Source: JALNXF01 sp964555845 (GTDB lineage Bacteria; Patescibacteriota; Gracilibacteria; BD1-5; UBA2023). From it: a stretch of DNA of 64,000 nt. A model generated the notes under the pieces. That model searched no databases, was not told the DNA's origin, and was given only the letters and a program-made list of their open reading frames with translations. Shown one piece after another: positions 32,294-41,684 of the stretch (position 1 is its first letter; every line of letters begins with the position of its first letter). Made by a program: the position numbers and the translations under genes. The stretch spans positions 62,001 to 126,000 of the forward strand of contig CAZKUA010000003.1 in the NCBI GenBank assembly GCA_964555845.1. The letters are read 5' to 3'.

Positions 32294-32680
32294 TTAATCC
32301 TCCAAAATCTCTGGGATTCTTCTTTCTGGGATAATTCTCACTTTTATCTCTTTTTCTCACTGTAAATAAGCCTTTGCAAGTCTATGAAGTCCATCTAGAA
32401 GCAATAATTTTCACTTGTTTTGCATAACATCCACTGGATATTTTAAATCAGCATTTTGAATTTTTTCCCAGTGACTCACTTCCTTCTCCGGATTTGCCAA
32501 AGCCTCCCAAACACTCAGATTCCGATCATCAGTTCATTCACTCTCCCAAAATGGAATATCAAAATGCCACAAAAGACTCTCAATAGGCATAGTTATTACT
32601 GGCTCATCAAGTTTCCAGACTTTCTCAACATCCCAAGAGAAGTCAAATCAAATGTCTTTAATAATTTGTGGTATTGGCAT
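32294..32680 (-). CDS. ParB/sulfiredoxin-fold-like small protein
   Basis: A 128-residue protein resembling stand-alone ParB-like nuclease-fold domains. Near the C terminus is LLLLDGLHRLAKAYLQGEKEIKVRIIPERRIPEIL, the counterpart of the ParB 'V.dG.HRl.A....g...v.v.v' motif. An upstream DVEKVWKLDEPVITMPIESLLWHFDIPFWE fits the preceding strand. Such domains occur in plasmid partition proteins and in small phage/accessory proteins. The 5' end of this gene is partly duplicated at 33938-33968. Confidence 0.68.
32632..32662. repeat. Left copy of a 31-bp direct repeat flanking the Fic gene
   Basis: This segment, inside the 5' coding part of the ParB-like gene, matches 33938-33968 at 28 of 31 positions (core CCCAAGAGAAGT). 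Together the two copies bracket the Fic gene. Confidence 0.75.
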
Positions 32681-32691
32681 GGGTTTGGTTT

Positions 32692-33762
32692 TTAGATTAA
32701 TAAATTTATGAAATCTTGAATAAAAATAAGTTTATTTTTTCAAATTTTCATTGAGGAAATTATTTTTTGTTCCTCAAGTTTTTTAATTTGTCTAGTTGCT
32801 GTTATTCTTGCAACTCATAGGAGTTTTTCAAATTCTTTAATGGTTAAAAATGGATTTGAAAATAAAATATTTGTTATTTTATGATAATCTACTTTTAAAA
32901 TTGATAATCTTTGTTCTATTTTGTCCATTAAATTTCTTATTTTTATTATTTTATCACTTGTAGATTTTGCTTGAAATATCATTCATTCAAGTAAATATAC
33001 TATAATTTTAGAATAATCTCAACTAGATGTTGTATATGACAACAATTGATAATATTGTTGTCTTGTTTTATTTATATATTCACTTAAAAATAATATTGGA
33101 TAATCTAATTTTTTAGTTAATACTAAATATAAAATATTTAATATTCTTCAAGTTCTACCATTTCAATCAAAAAATGGATGTATTGATTCGAATTGATAAT
33201 GAATTACAGGCATTTTTATGAGAGCATCAATATCATCAGAGGAATTATTTATAAATTTTTCTAAATTTGTTAATAATCTTATAATATTATCCTCTCAAAC
33301 TGGTGGAGTATATAAAATCTCTCACATATTATTTGCTATAACTGTTCAAGGAATTTTTCTAATTCATGTTTTTTGTGGTTCTATCAAACCTTGTAATTCT
33401 ACTAAAAAATTAAATCAAATTCCACCCTCTTTTTTTAATCTTTCAAATCATTTTAATATAGCGTTATGATAATGTAATACCTCTTTTTCTGGTCATTTTA
33501 TAGAATCTAGAGAAAGTGCATTTGATTGAAGAACCTTAAGTGTTGTTGTATTTATATTTTCTATTGCTGATGATTCAACCGACTCTTTTATTAAAAGTGG
33601 TGAGACAAGTATTTCTATATTTGGAATAAGATAAGAAAGTCAATTAAGTTTTGATATTTCTTCGCTGGCTTTTATTGCAAGTTTTAAAAATTCTTTTTTA
33701 TCAAAATCAAAATCTCAAGGTAACAAAGGTAAATCATTATAAGGAATAGTTTTATCAAACAT
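32692..33762 (-). CDS. Fic-family AMP-transferase with winged-helix C terminus
   Basis: A 356-residue Fic protein. The catalytic motif HPFFDGNGRTGR (about 194-205) is complete, including the Fic His. An N-terminal inhibitory motif ESSAIENI (SxxxEN, about 64-69) marks it as class II, with built-in autoinhibition. The N terminus LPLLPGDFDFDKKEFLKLAIKA matches the Fic_N region, and the C terminus (about 290-345, FLTIKEFEKLLGVARITATRQIKKLEEQKII) is a winged helix-turn-helix. Such Fic proteins transfer AMP to target proteins, often as toxins or regulators. The HTH and the operator-like repeats upstream suggest autoregulation (inference). Confidence 0.93.
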
Positions 33763-33824
33763 ATATTTAAATCTTAATAATATTTATATGCAATATAATA
33801 TAGATTTAATAATTAAAGTCAAAT

Positions 33825-33930
33825 TATATGTATCATTTTTTGTGTTTTTTGATACATATAATCTTGATATGTATCATGTGTGATATATGAAGTTGTGATA
33901 TGTATCATATTTTAACTTTTTTGATATACA
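33825..33930. promoter_or_regulatory. Operator-like cluster of TGATATGTATCA motifs
   Basis: The gap between the divergent genes at 33762 and 34038 holds repeated near-palindromes: TATATGTATCA (33825), TGATACATATA (33850), TGATATGTATCAT (33865 and 33896) and shorter TGATATA pieces (33881, 33922). Regular clustering suggests cooperative binding of a dimeric regulator. The winged helix of the adjacent Fic protein is a candidate binder (inference). Confidence 0.65.
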
Positions 33931-33937
33931 TTATTTC

Positions 33938-33968
33938 CCCAAGAGAAGTTAAATCAGATATCTTTAAT
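33938..33968. repeat. Right copy of the 31-bp direct repeat (remnant of the ParB-like gene start)
   Basis: Matches 32632-32662 with 3 mismatches but is not in an open frame here, so it looks like a duplicated, decayed start of the ParB-like gene. Confidence 0.7.
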
Positions 33969-34037
33969 ATTTTACAATATTTTGCATGTTATATAAATAT
34001 ATGATATACTCAATCCAATATTAATTATTGACATATT

Positions 34038-35291
34038 ATGGCAGATACTATAAATAATAATTTATTGTCTTGAAAAACAAATGATTTAAGCAATGTCTGA
34101 TTACTACCAACATCTAAAATTTGAAGAAGAATTGATTGGAGTAAATTGTTTGATAGAATACGATTAGGCTATAAAAAACCTCTTAATTGGAATTTACTTT
34201 TAGATGAAAATTGAAACTTTAGTGAAAGAAATTTTATAATGTGAGATTTTTTTCATACAAGAGAAAAAAATAAATTAATTATTGAGGCTAATAAATTGCC
34301 ACAAGAAATTGCATGATATAAACAAAAAGTTGGCAATGATCGCATATTTTACTATAATTCATTAATTAGTAATTTAATTAAACTTTTTCAAAATATATTT
34401 TTTCTATGAAATCAAAATAAAGAAAAATGAGATATAACAAATGTCTATGTCCAAAATTTCTTTATAAAATTAAATGAAATAAATGAAATGTTAAAAAATC
34501 CAGAAACATTATACAATGGGTCCAGTTCTGAAAGTATTGATTCTATTGATGATGAAATACTAAAATATTCTAAAGAATGAATTGAATGGGTAGAAAAAAT
34601 GTGGTGACCATATGAAAAAGAAAATATTGAAAAATTTAAAGAATCAGCTTTAAAATTTTTAAAACCTTGAAATGTACTTGATGTAGATAAAGTTCTTGAA
34701 ACACTAAATTCACATTGGTCATGGAATGAAGATGTTCTAATCTTTGTATTCTATACTGCTAATTGTAGCAAAAATGAGCTAGAACGACTGCAAAAGTGAG
34801 TTCTTGCTGCGCTAGATTCTAAATTTAAAAAATTAGACACTCCAAAAATCTTTTTAATTTTAGAATTTATACTTCCTTATATATTGGATTGAATTGAAAA
34901 TTTAAATTTTGATTTTCCTGAATTATTTAGACCTGAATATCTTAGTAAAATACATACATATGATTTAACTATAGAAAAATTTATAGGACATATTCATTAT
35001 TTATGAAAAGAAAATAATTGGCCTCAAGAAATACAAGCAAAATTAATTGAACAATTCAAAATATATTGAGCATCAGAAAAATGAAAAATATGATTCTGAC
35101 AATGAAGCGAACAGCTTTATTATTGGCAAGAAATTACAGGTCATTTAAATAAGGATAATTACAAAGACTATTTAAAATCCGAAGATTTATGAGAAAATAG
35201 AAGGCCATTACCCAATATCCTTAGATGTTCTATTGAAGAAACGAAAGAAATTACAAGTAGTAGTGTTCAACAATTAATGATCAATTCTTAA
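34038..35291 (+). CDS. Hypothetical protein
   Basis: A 417-residue soluble, helical protein rich in Trp and Tyr, with no signal peptide or membrane segment. Notable strings are GRRIDWSKLFDRIRLGYKK, MGDFFHTREKNKLIIEANKL, KYSKEGIEWVEKMWGPYEKE and FGQGSEQLYYWQEITGHL. It is divergent from the Fic gene across the operator-like cluster and ends in a strong terminator, so it is a single transcription unit possibly sharing control with Fic. Family not recognised. Confidence 0.75.
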
Positions 35292-35312
35292 GTCGAACTC
35301 ACAATTTTAAAC

Positions 35313-35344
35313 AAAAAAGAGCCTAAAAATTTAGGCTCTTTTTT
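35313..35344 (+). terminator. Intrinsic terminator
   Basis: AAAAAAGAGCCTAAA pairs with TTTAGGCTCTTTTTT around a 2-nt AA-type loop, 21 bp after the stop of the 34038 gene. Confidence 0.85.
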
Positions 35345-35355
35345 CGTGTTTTAAA

Positions 35356-35454
35356 CTAACTTTTTACCCGAACTATTCCTTTATATAAGCCATTATTTAA
35401 AGGTGGTTCGATATTTTTTACTTTGGACAAGCCACCGTGAAGAATAAATACCAT
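35356..35454 (-). CDS. Possible 32-residue small protein
   Basis: A short reading frame MVFILHGGLSKVKNIEPPLN ending GIVRVKS, using GGT and GGC rather than TGA for most glycines. Nothing else fills the 250-bp gap (35292-35542), apart from the hairpins listed here. Short length and lack of a recognised family keep confidence low; it may be chance or a gene remnant. Confidence 0.25.
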   Translation of the reverse strand: MVFILHGGLSKVKNIEPPLNNGLYKGIVRVKS

Positions 35455-35497
35455 TATGATGTAATCATTAAAATAATAATATTCAAAAACCAAATTT

Positions 35498-35530
35498 TAG
35501 CAAATTATATCTGTGAAATATAATTTGCTA
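35498..35530 (-). terminator. Hairpin after the small-gene operon
   Basis: A 12-bp perfect stem TAGCAAATTATA with a 9-nt loop, 13 bp beyond the stop of the 67-residue gene; T-rich on the minus-strand side. Confidence 0.65.
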
Positions 35531-35542
35531 TCTATCTGCTTT

Positions 35543-35746
35543 TTATCTTTCAATAGTTATTAATTGTACATAGTCTTTTTTGCTAATATCAGTAATATTT
35601 TTAGCTAGTCTTAGGATTCCATTGTTTAGTTTCAGTATATCCTTTTCATTAATGATTAGATTTTTTCAATTAGCAAGACTTACCTTTACAATCTTCTCTT
35701 CACTGAGATTACTCATAAAAGGTTCAGATATATTATATTTTTTCAT
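35543..35746 (-). CDS. Small hypothetical protein
   Basis: A 67-residue protein with a compact strand-rich pattern: KIVKVSLANGKNLIINEKDIL then YVQLITIER. The first part looks like a small beta domain. It is the last gene of a leftward run that begins upstream of the serine recombinase. Family not recognised. Confidence 0.65.
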
Positions 35747-35822
35747 ATTTTTGTAATTTAAATTATAAATATAGCTGTTTAAAGAGCTACTATTAAACAG
35801 CTATTGTTTTGGAAGATATCTC

Positions 35823-36263
35823 TTATGAATTAATTATATATTTATATTCAATATCACTTATGTCTAGAATAAGGTAAGTGTTATTATTCTTGTACATAAT
35901 TACGTGTATTAATTCATAATAATGGTTATCTTTATTATACGAAACATCATCAATACATATTGGTTTTCATTTTTTTCAGATTAATTCTATTTTGCAAGTC
36001 TTAGCTTCTGAATGTTTAATGATTTTAGTTCTGAATTTAAATTTTCATTTTTTGTTTCTGCAAATTACATATATTAATTCTTTGGATTCAACTCAATTAC
36101 AATCCAATATTTCTCCAATTTCATTTATATCAAATCTATTGATTGGTATTTTTTTATAAATGATATTAACCTCATCAGGAATATTTTTTGATGTTATTAT
36201 TTCAAAATCATCTCATAAAATAACATCATCACTGAAGAATTTATACATAGGATTCTTTTTCAT
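35823..36263 (-). CDS. Hypothetical protein
   Basis: A 146-residue soluble protein, Lys/Asp/Ile-rich, with strands KFKFRTKIIKHSEAKTCKIEL, KPICIDDVSYNKDNHYYELI and HVIMYKNNNTYLILDIS. A short VNIIYKKIPINRFDINEIGEIL helix-containing part precedes them. It lies 76 bp upstream of the 67-residue gene on the same strand. No motif or family recognised. Confidence 0.65.
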
Positions 36264-36410
36264 AGTTTTAAAATTAAAAATTAAATAAAAAATATATAAG
36301 AAAAAATTCTCATATAAAATCATATATGTATTTTTGAAAAGTTTTAGTTAATAAATAAAACTATTTTCTAATTACTTAAAACACATAAAAAAGTATTAAA
36401 AAATATTAAA

Positions 36411-36492
36411 AAAGAACATCTCATAAATGTTCTTTTTATTACATCTTTTAACTTAATATAAATAAGACCCTAACTATTAGATTAGGGTCCTA
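36411..36492 (-). terminator. Two hairpins after the serine recombinase gene
   Basis: AAAGAACAT/ATGTTCTTT at 36411-36435 and an 8-bp GACCCTAA/TTAGGGTC at 36466-36489. Both lie in the 252-bp gap downstream of the recombinase stop (36516). Confidence 0.7.
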
Positions 36493-36515
36493 TTAAATAT
36501 TATTTTTCTCAATTC

Positions 36516-38285
36516 TTACCTTACCAAATATTCTAAAATAGATTTATTTTTGTCGTATTTATAAGTATTTACTATATTTCTATTGAAAGTAAGTTTAATT
36601 AAATGATTCTGATCATCTCCATTGTTTGCATTATTTTCTCCTTCTCAAATATTTATAATTTTATCATTAGAGAAATTTAAATATACATCCATAGTTTCAG
36701 AATTCAAAATTATTTTATTTATAATCATCTTCAAAAGTGATTCTTTATCTCTCTTAGAATTTTCAATAGATAATATATTTTTAGAAAAAGTTTTAGATAA
36801 TTTCACAAGTATTTCAGACATATCAGTATTTGTTAATTCTGATTTTATTAGCTGATTTATTTCTCAATTTTTCCTTACTAATTCCTTAATATCAACCTCG
36901 TGTCTATTTATTAAATTATCATATAATTCTGCTGTTTCTTTACTTTGTGAACTTGCTCTCATCATTATATAAGAAGTTAATTCTCTTTTCTTTTTCTCAA
37001 TTTCTTCAGAGTTATTTTCAATCTCAATTTCATACTTTCTAATATTACTTTTTTCTTGAATCATTCTCTCAAAATTCTTTCAAAATCTTGAAGGATTTCA
37101 AACAATCTCTTTTACGATTCACCATGTAAATTTCTCTATAAGAACTCAAGAAATTTGAGGATTTGTACAAGGATTTTCTACATTGATTCACCTTGATTTT
37201 CATCATCTACATCTATAATAATGATTTCATTTAATACACTTATATCACTGATACGACATATTGCACGAAGGACACAAAATCTTTCAAGATAGAATGTAAA
37301 AATCAGCCATTTTCTTTCTCGGAGGATTTATTTTTGTCTCAAGTAATTTTTGAGTTGTATAAAATAAATCTTTTTCAATAATTGATGGACAAGTAACTGG
37401 TATCCATTCTTCTCTTGGAAGCTTTACAGTAGTTCAATATTCTGTCTTAGTTTTTCAATAATATGACAACCCAATATATTCCTCTCTTCTGAGTATTTCA
37501 CTTACTAATTCTTGAGTCCAAATTCAATATCAATTCCTAGATTTACTTTTAGATTTAGGATCAGTATCACTTCTAGTTGGAATTTTTTTAGAAGTTAAAT
37601 ATTTAGCTATATCAGATTGTGTCAGACGTTCATTACAAAACTTCTCAAAGATTAATTTAACTATTTTAGCTTCATCCTTATTCAAGATGATTTTTTTATT
37701 TCTTCAGTCTACTCAACTTTTTTCTATACTAAATCAATATTTTATATTTGAGTTAATAATAAAACCCTGTCTACATTTCTCTATTTTTCAAGTCATAGTC
37801 CTAGAACTAATCTTCCTTTTCTCATATTCGGAAAAGGCTTGCATAAATGTAAGTTGTAATCTTCATTCATGAGTATGAACATCTACACCTATTTGTATAA
37901 TTGATTCAATTGTAACTTTATATCTTTTCAGAAAATCAATAAATTTTAAAAAATGAGCTACATCTCTAAAGGGTCTATCAAAATCAGTTATAATTATATG
38001 ATTTATTAGTCATTTAACTATATTTTCTTTAAGTCTATCAAAATCTGGTCTGCTCTCAAGTGAGCCAGAAAACCCAGAATCAACATACATATCAGTTTCT
38101 TCATTAAAACTCCATCATCTTTTATCTTTATTTCTTTTTATATATTCTCTTATCATACGTTTTTGCCCGTCTAATCAAAAACCCTTTTCCTGCTCGGATG
38201 TTGAAATTCTGCAATAAGCTACAACCTTAGTTTTATTATCAGATATTTTTACTTCATCTGAAACACTCTTTTCTTTTAAATCCAT
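36516..38285 (-). CDS. Large serine recombinase
   Basis: A 589-residue site-specific DNA recombinase of the large serine family used by phages, ICEs and mobile islands. The resolvase domain has VVAYCRISTSEQEKG with catalytic Ser28, FSGSLESRPDFDRLKENI, DRPFRDVAHFLKFIDFLK and FMQAFSEYEKRKISSRT. A recombinase domain follows (KYGFSIEKSG, NKDEAKIVKLIFEKF, WTQELVSEILRREEYIG). Next is a zinc ribbon CPSCNMSYQGYKC with a second Cys pair, then a coiled-coil region (about 405-480). It sits within the run of accessory genes. Its direction and neighbours suggest it is or was the integrase of an element. No att sites were identified. Confidence 0.93.
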
Positions 38286-38379
38286 ATTTTAATTATTGTT
38301 AAATATTATAAATTTATAATGACAAATTAGCATTATATTGCTATTTTATGAGTCTCAAACTTTTTATTTATAATCAAAA

Positions 38380-38415
38380 AATACTCCCATAAACACTAAA
38401 GCCTACAGGAGTATT
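38380..38415 (-). terminator. Hairpin after the resolvase-like gene
   Basis: AATACTCC pairs with GGAGTATT around a 20-nt loop, 14 bp past the stop at 38429. A near copy of this hairpin is at 38919-38953. Confidence 0.6.
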
Positions 38416-38428
38416 GATTAGATATTTT

Positions 38429-38890
38429 TTATAAAGAGTCTATAACCTTTTCTATTTTCTTTATATCAATATTCATATTTCTAGATATTCTTAGATCACA
38501 TTTAGTTAAATCTATATTTGGTTTTTTTATTGATTCAAGAGAAACATTATTTTCTCTTAGAAAATTTACGAATTTCAGAAATTCATAAGCTTCATTAGAT
38601 ATATGTGAACATTTTTTTATAATTACAGTCTTAATTTCTCACTCAAGTATTCTTCCTATTAAATACATAAGTCATGGTCTTGGTTGTTCTTCTACAAATA
38701 AATCTAAATATACACATCAATTATTAATATTTGACTTATCATTGAGGTATCTTGTCGTTATTATTTTTTCAAATTCTTCTAATGTTGTTTCTTTTAAATT
38801 AATATCTATACATAAATATCAAACTATATTTCTATTATCTTTTACTCCTAAATCTTTAGAAGTGTCTTTACCTTTAATATTATTTTTCAT
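38429..38890 (-). CDS. Degenerate resolvase-like protein lacking the catalytic serine
   Basis: A 153-residue protein that follows the serine-resolvase fold. NIVGYLCIDI aligns with VVAYCRISTS of the neighbouring recombinase, but Arg and Ser are replaced (Cys27, Asp29). QPRPGLMYLIGRILEGEIKTVIIKKCSHIS and NEAYEFLKFVNFLRENNVSLESIKKP match the later resolvase segments closely. There is no recombinase or zinc-ribbon domain. It lies 143 bp upstream of the large serine recombinase on the same strand. It is most likely a catalytically inactive paralogue that could modulate the recombinase; it might instead be a decaying copy. Confidence 0.7.
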
Positions 38891-38918
38891 AAGTTTTTTA
38901 AATTATTATTAAATTAAA

Positions 38919-38953
38919 AATACTCCCATAAACATTGTTATTTAGGGGAATAT
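38919..38953 (-). terminator. Hairpin after the 38979 gene
   Basis: AATACTCCC and GGGGAATATT form a stem resembling the one at 38380-38415 in sequence and position, 26 bp past a stop codon. Confidence 0.55.
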
Positions 38954-38978
38954 TGTGTTGGTTTATAAAATATATGTT

Positions 38979-39662
38979 TTAACTCTTCTTTGAAATACTC
39001 TTGTAGAATGTTTCAAAAGGAATTCAATTGCTATAATCGTCTTTATTTAAAACCGGTAAGAAACCTTTTCAGAATTTTTCAATCTTCTTGATTATCTCAA
39101 TTATAGCGTTAGGTTTGTTGAATTTTGAGGACACTTTCTTTCTGAGTTTTTTATTTTCAACTTCTCTATATGTTATTTCAAGTTTGAAATATCAGTTAGA
39201 AAAATCCTCATTTCACTTCTTTTCTAAAAAGTATACTCTAATTAAATAGAATTCTCTTCTATGAATAAGTACTTTGCAGAATTCCTGTCTGTATCAAAAA
39301 CCAACTCCTTCATAATCTTTAAGATCACTTGTTGTAAGTTTTCATACAGTTTTTGTCGCCATATCATAAAATATTGAGTAATTTCAATCACTTCTATTTG
39401 CATATTTGAATTCAGGACTATTAAGATAATTTATCATATCTTCTTTATCCTCATTTTTGAAATATCAGAAACATTCAATTTTCTTGTATGAATCTTTATT
39501 ATTTCTCTTAGAAGTTGTTTTATGAGAAAACCATAAACTACTAACTCCTAAACCATTAAACAATCATACCTGTTCCAGTTTTTGTTCTTTGTGATTCATT
39601 ATAAATTGAAATGCTTGTTCAAGCACATCAGAATCACTATTATTAATATCCATTTTGTTCAT
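38979..39662 (-). CDS. Hypothetical protein
   Basis: A 227-residue soluble protein. An N-terminal helical part (DSDVLEQAFQFIMNHKEQ) is followed by strands and aromatic residues (GLGVSSLWFSHKTTSK, SPEFKYANRSDWNYSIFYDM, VLIHRREFYLIRVYFLE) and a basic C terminus. The start could also be the second Met (39653). It begins 7 bp after the stop of the 39670 gene, so the two are one operon. Family not recognised. Confidence 0.7.
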
Positions 39663-39669
39663 TTTTAAA

Positions 39670-40644
39670 TTATAAATTAATAAAATTTTCAGTATCAATC
39701 AATCAGTTTTCAATAAGAAACTCCTTGGCTTCTTTATAATCTTCGTGTGTCTCATCAAATATATATAAATCAGAGCCTCAACCTAAAGTCATATCGATTA
39801 TTCATCTTTTAAGATAATCCCGGATTTTTGAACTAATTATTTCTTCTTTAGCTTCTTTTTCATCAGCTAATTTTCAATATCTCTCAAGATGATTATCTTT
39901 TCCAGTTAACCAAGATTCATAATTTTTTATCCTTTGATTATTTATCTCTAAACTCCAATTATCAACCCTTTCAATCTCATTTGAGTAATCTATTTTTCAG
40001 GCTTTATAATCTAAAATTGCCCTAATTTTATTAGAAGAATATCATTTAGTTCAAATTGTTTCTATCTGAAGAAAAAATGAATATCAATAAAATCATCTCA
40101 TATTTTCAACTGACTCTTTGCTTGTATCGGATATAATAAGAGTAATGAGACTGTATGTATTTGGACTATCAGAAATATTTTCATTCTTCTTATTACGTGT
40201 TAATCAAACTACCACATAATGACTTGTTTTTCTTACATTAACTCTGTGGTATCATTTAAATTTCTTGTAATCATTTTCTGAAAATAAATCTTCTAAATTA
40301 TCTCAATGAGTTAGAAAATCTCATTCATTATTAAAGAAATTTAATCAACTCTCAGGATAATCTCAAAAGTTATGTAATCCTGATTCAAATGACCCAAAAT
40401 ATTTATCATCATCCTTACAAGAAATCCTTTTTCTTTCATAAATTCTTATTGGAATAAACTCAATCCTATCAAAATTATGTTTTCTTCATATAAACTCCTT
40501 TGAACTACTAGTTTGTTTTACTATAGTATTGTTATATTTTCTATCTATCTCATATTCTATTTGAACCTTAGTGTCTTCCCATCTTTTTGATTTTGGATTT
40601 TTAACACTATCAAATAGCTCAAGATTTTCACAATATTTACTCAT
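39670..40644 (-). CDS. Hypothetical protein
   Basis: A 324-residue soluble protein with many aromatic and charged residues. A central strand-rich block (YHRVNVRKTSHYVVVGLTRN, NTYSLITLIISDTSKESVENM, FLQIETIGTKG) is followed by a helical C terminus (EKEAKEEIISSKIRDYLKRG). It has no signal peptide. It is the second of three closely packed genes (41388, 40644, 39662 starts). Family not recognised. Confidence 0.72.
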
Positions 40645-40668
40645 TTTACTTATTTTTTAAGTAATAAA

Positions 40669-40699
40669 AAAGAGCTATAGATATATTCCATAGCTCTTG
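40669..40699 (-). terminator. Hairpin between operon genes
   Basis: AAGAGCTAT pairs with ATAGCTCTT across a 10-nt loop, 18 bp beyond the stop at 40717; A- and T-rich flanks. Confidence 0.65.
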
Positions 40700-40716
40700 A
40701 TTTATATATCAGTCTA

Positions 40717-41388
40717 TTATATAAAAATTTCCTCTCACTTGATTTTCTCAAATAAGTTGTGAATATTTTCTATTTTAGGACTTACTTTAACTTTTTTTAC
40801 CTCAACTTTTTTTACGAATTGAGAATTCTCTTTATTTATGTATTCCGATATCTTTTTAAAAGAAGATATAAGTGTTTCTTCATCAAGAAGAATGTTATGA
40901 TTACTTCAATTCTTATTTAACTCATAAGTAAGTTTAAATAAAGGTCAGTGACTTGAAAAGAATGGTTCAGACATAAGTTTAACAGAAGCTCATCTACATT
41001 CTCTAATCATACCATTAATATTCTCTGTACTACTTCCAGAACAACCGATATCAACAATATTATCATTAAATATTCAAAATAGATGATTTTTTGAATTAAC
41101 ATTAATTCACTTTGCCTTAAGTTCATTTTTAGAGAACTCAATATTTCATTCATCATCTGTATAAAATTTTCATTTACACATAAACTTTATCTTTTGATCA
41201 TCTCATACCTTATTTTCATAATGTCCTGAAAAATAAAGATTTTTATCAACTTCAATAATGTATTGAACAGTACTTCTCAATCAAATAAAATCTAATATAG
41301 TATTTCCTATATCGTTTCACCCAATAATGTATACTCAATGTTTAGCACCTAGATTTCCTCTAAGCACTTCATTTAAATTAGTTATCAT
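40717..41388 (-). CDS. Hypothetical protein
   Basis: A 223-residue soluble protein. The N terminus GVYIIGGNDIGNTILDFIGL and VQYIIEVDKNLYFSGHYE suggest an alpha/beta or beta fold. A middle NHLFGIFNDNIVDIGCSGSS and a Lys/Val-rich low-complexity VKKVEVKKVKVSPK precede a terminal helix. It is the first gene of the long leftward run and is divergent from the sigma-factor-like gene across the palindrome cluster. Family not recognised. Confidence 0.7.
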
Positions 41389-41408
41389 AATTTTTAAATT
41401 ATAAATTA

Positions 41409-41440
41409 AAAAGTCCTCCACTAAATATGGAGGACTTAAA
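41409..41440. terminator. Hairpin in the divergent region
   Basis: A 10-bp stem AAGTCCTCCA/TGGAGGACTT with a 7-nt loop, 21 bp upstream of the 41388 start codon. Its position is upstream, so it may be an attenuator or an operator rather than a simple terminator. Confidence 0.5.
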
Positions 41441-41448
41441 ATAAAGGT

Positions 41449-41569
41449 TTTTTTAATGCATTAAAAAAGTGACATTAATTGCCACTTGTGGTTGGTGTCT
41501 TTACTTAAGTAAATTTAGCATACAAATAAATTGTTTGCTATGTTTTTTAAAGTGAACTCGAGTATCACT
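41449..41569. promoter_or_regulatory. Palindrome cluster between divergent accessory genes
   Basis: Four to five successive dyads lie in 121 bp. They are the perfect 20-bp palindrome TTTTTTAATGCATTAAAAAA (41449-41468), CCACTTGTGG (41482), the perfect 14-bp TTTACTTAAGTAAA (41500-41513), TAGCATACAA...TTGTTTGCTA (41516-41540) and AGTGA...TCACT with an ACTCGAGT centre (41551-41569). It is the control region between the leftward accessory run and the rightward sigma-factor-like gene, and could also be a recombination or replication site. The hairpin TAGCAxACAA recurs in the 55246 element. Confidence 0.65.
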
Positions 41570-41684
41570 ATAATATATATACCTGGTTATTAAAATTTTG
41601 TAAACTAAAAATTAAACTTTTTTTTGTTTTTCTTTAAAAAATCCTTATTTTAAGAGAAATATTTATTCTTTAATTTTTAAAATT

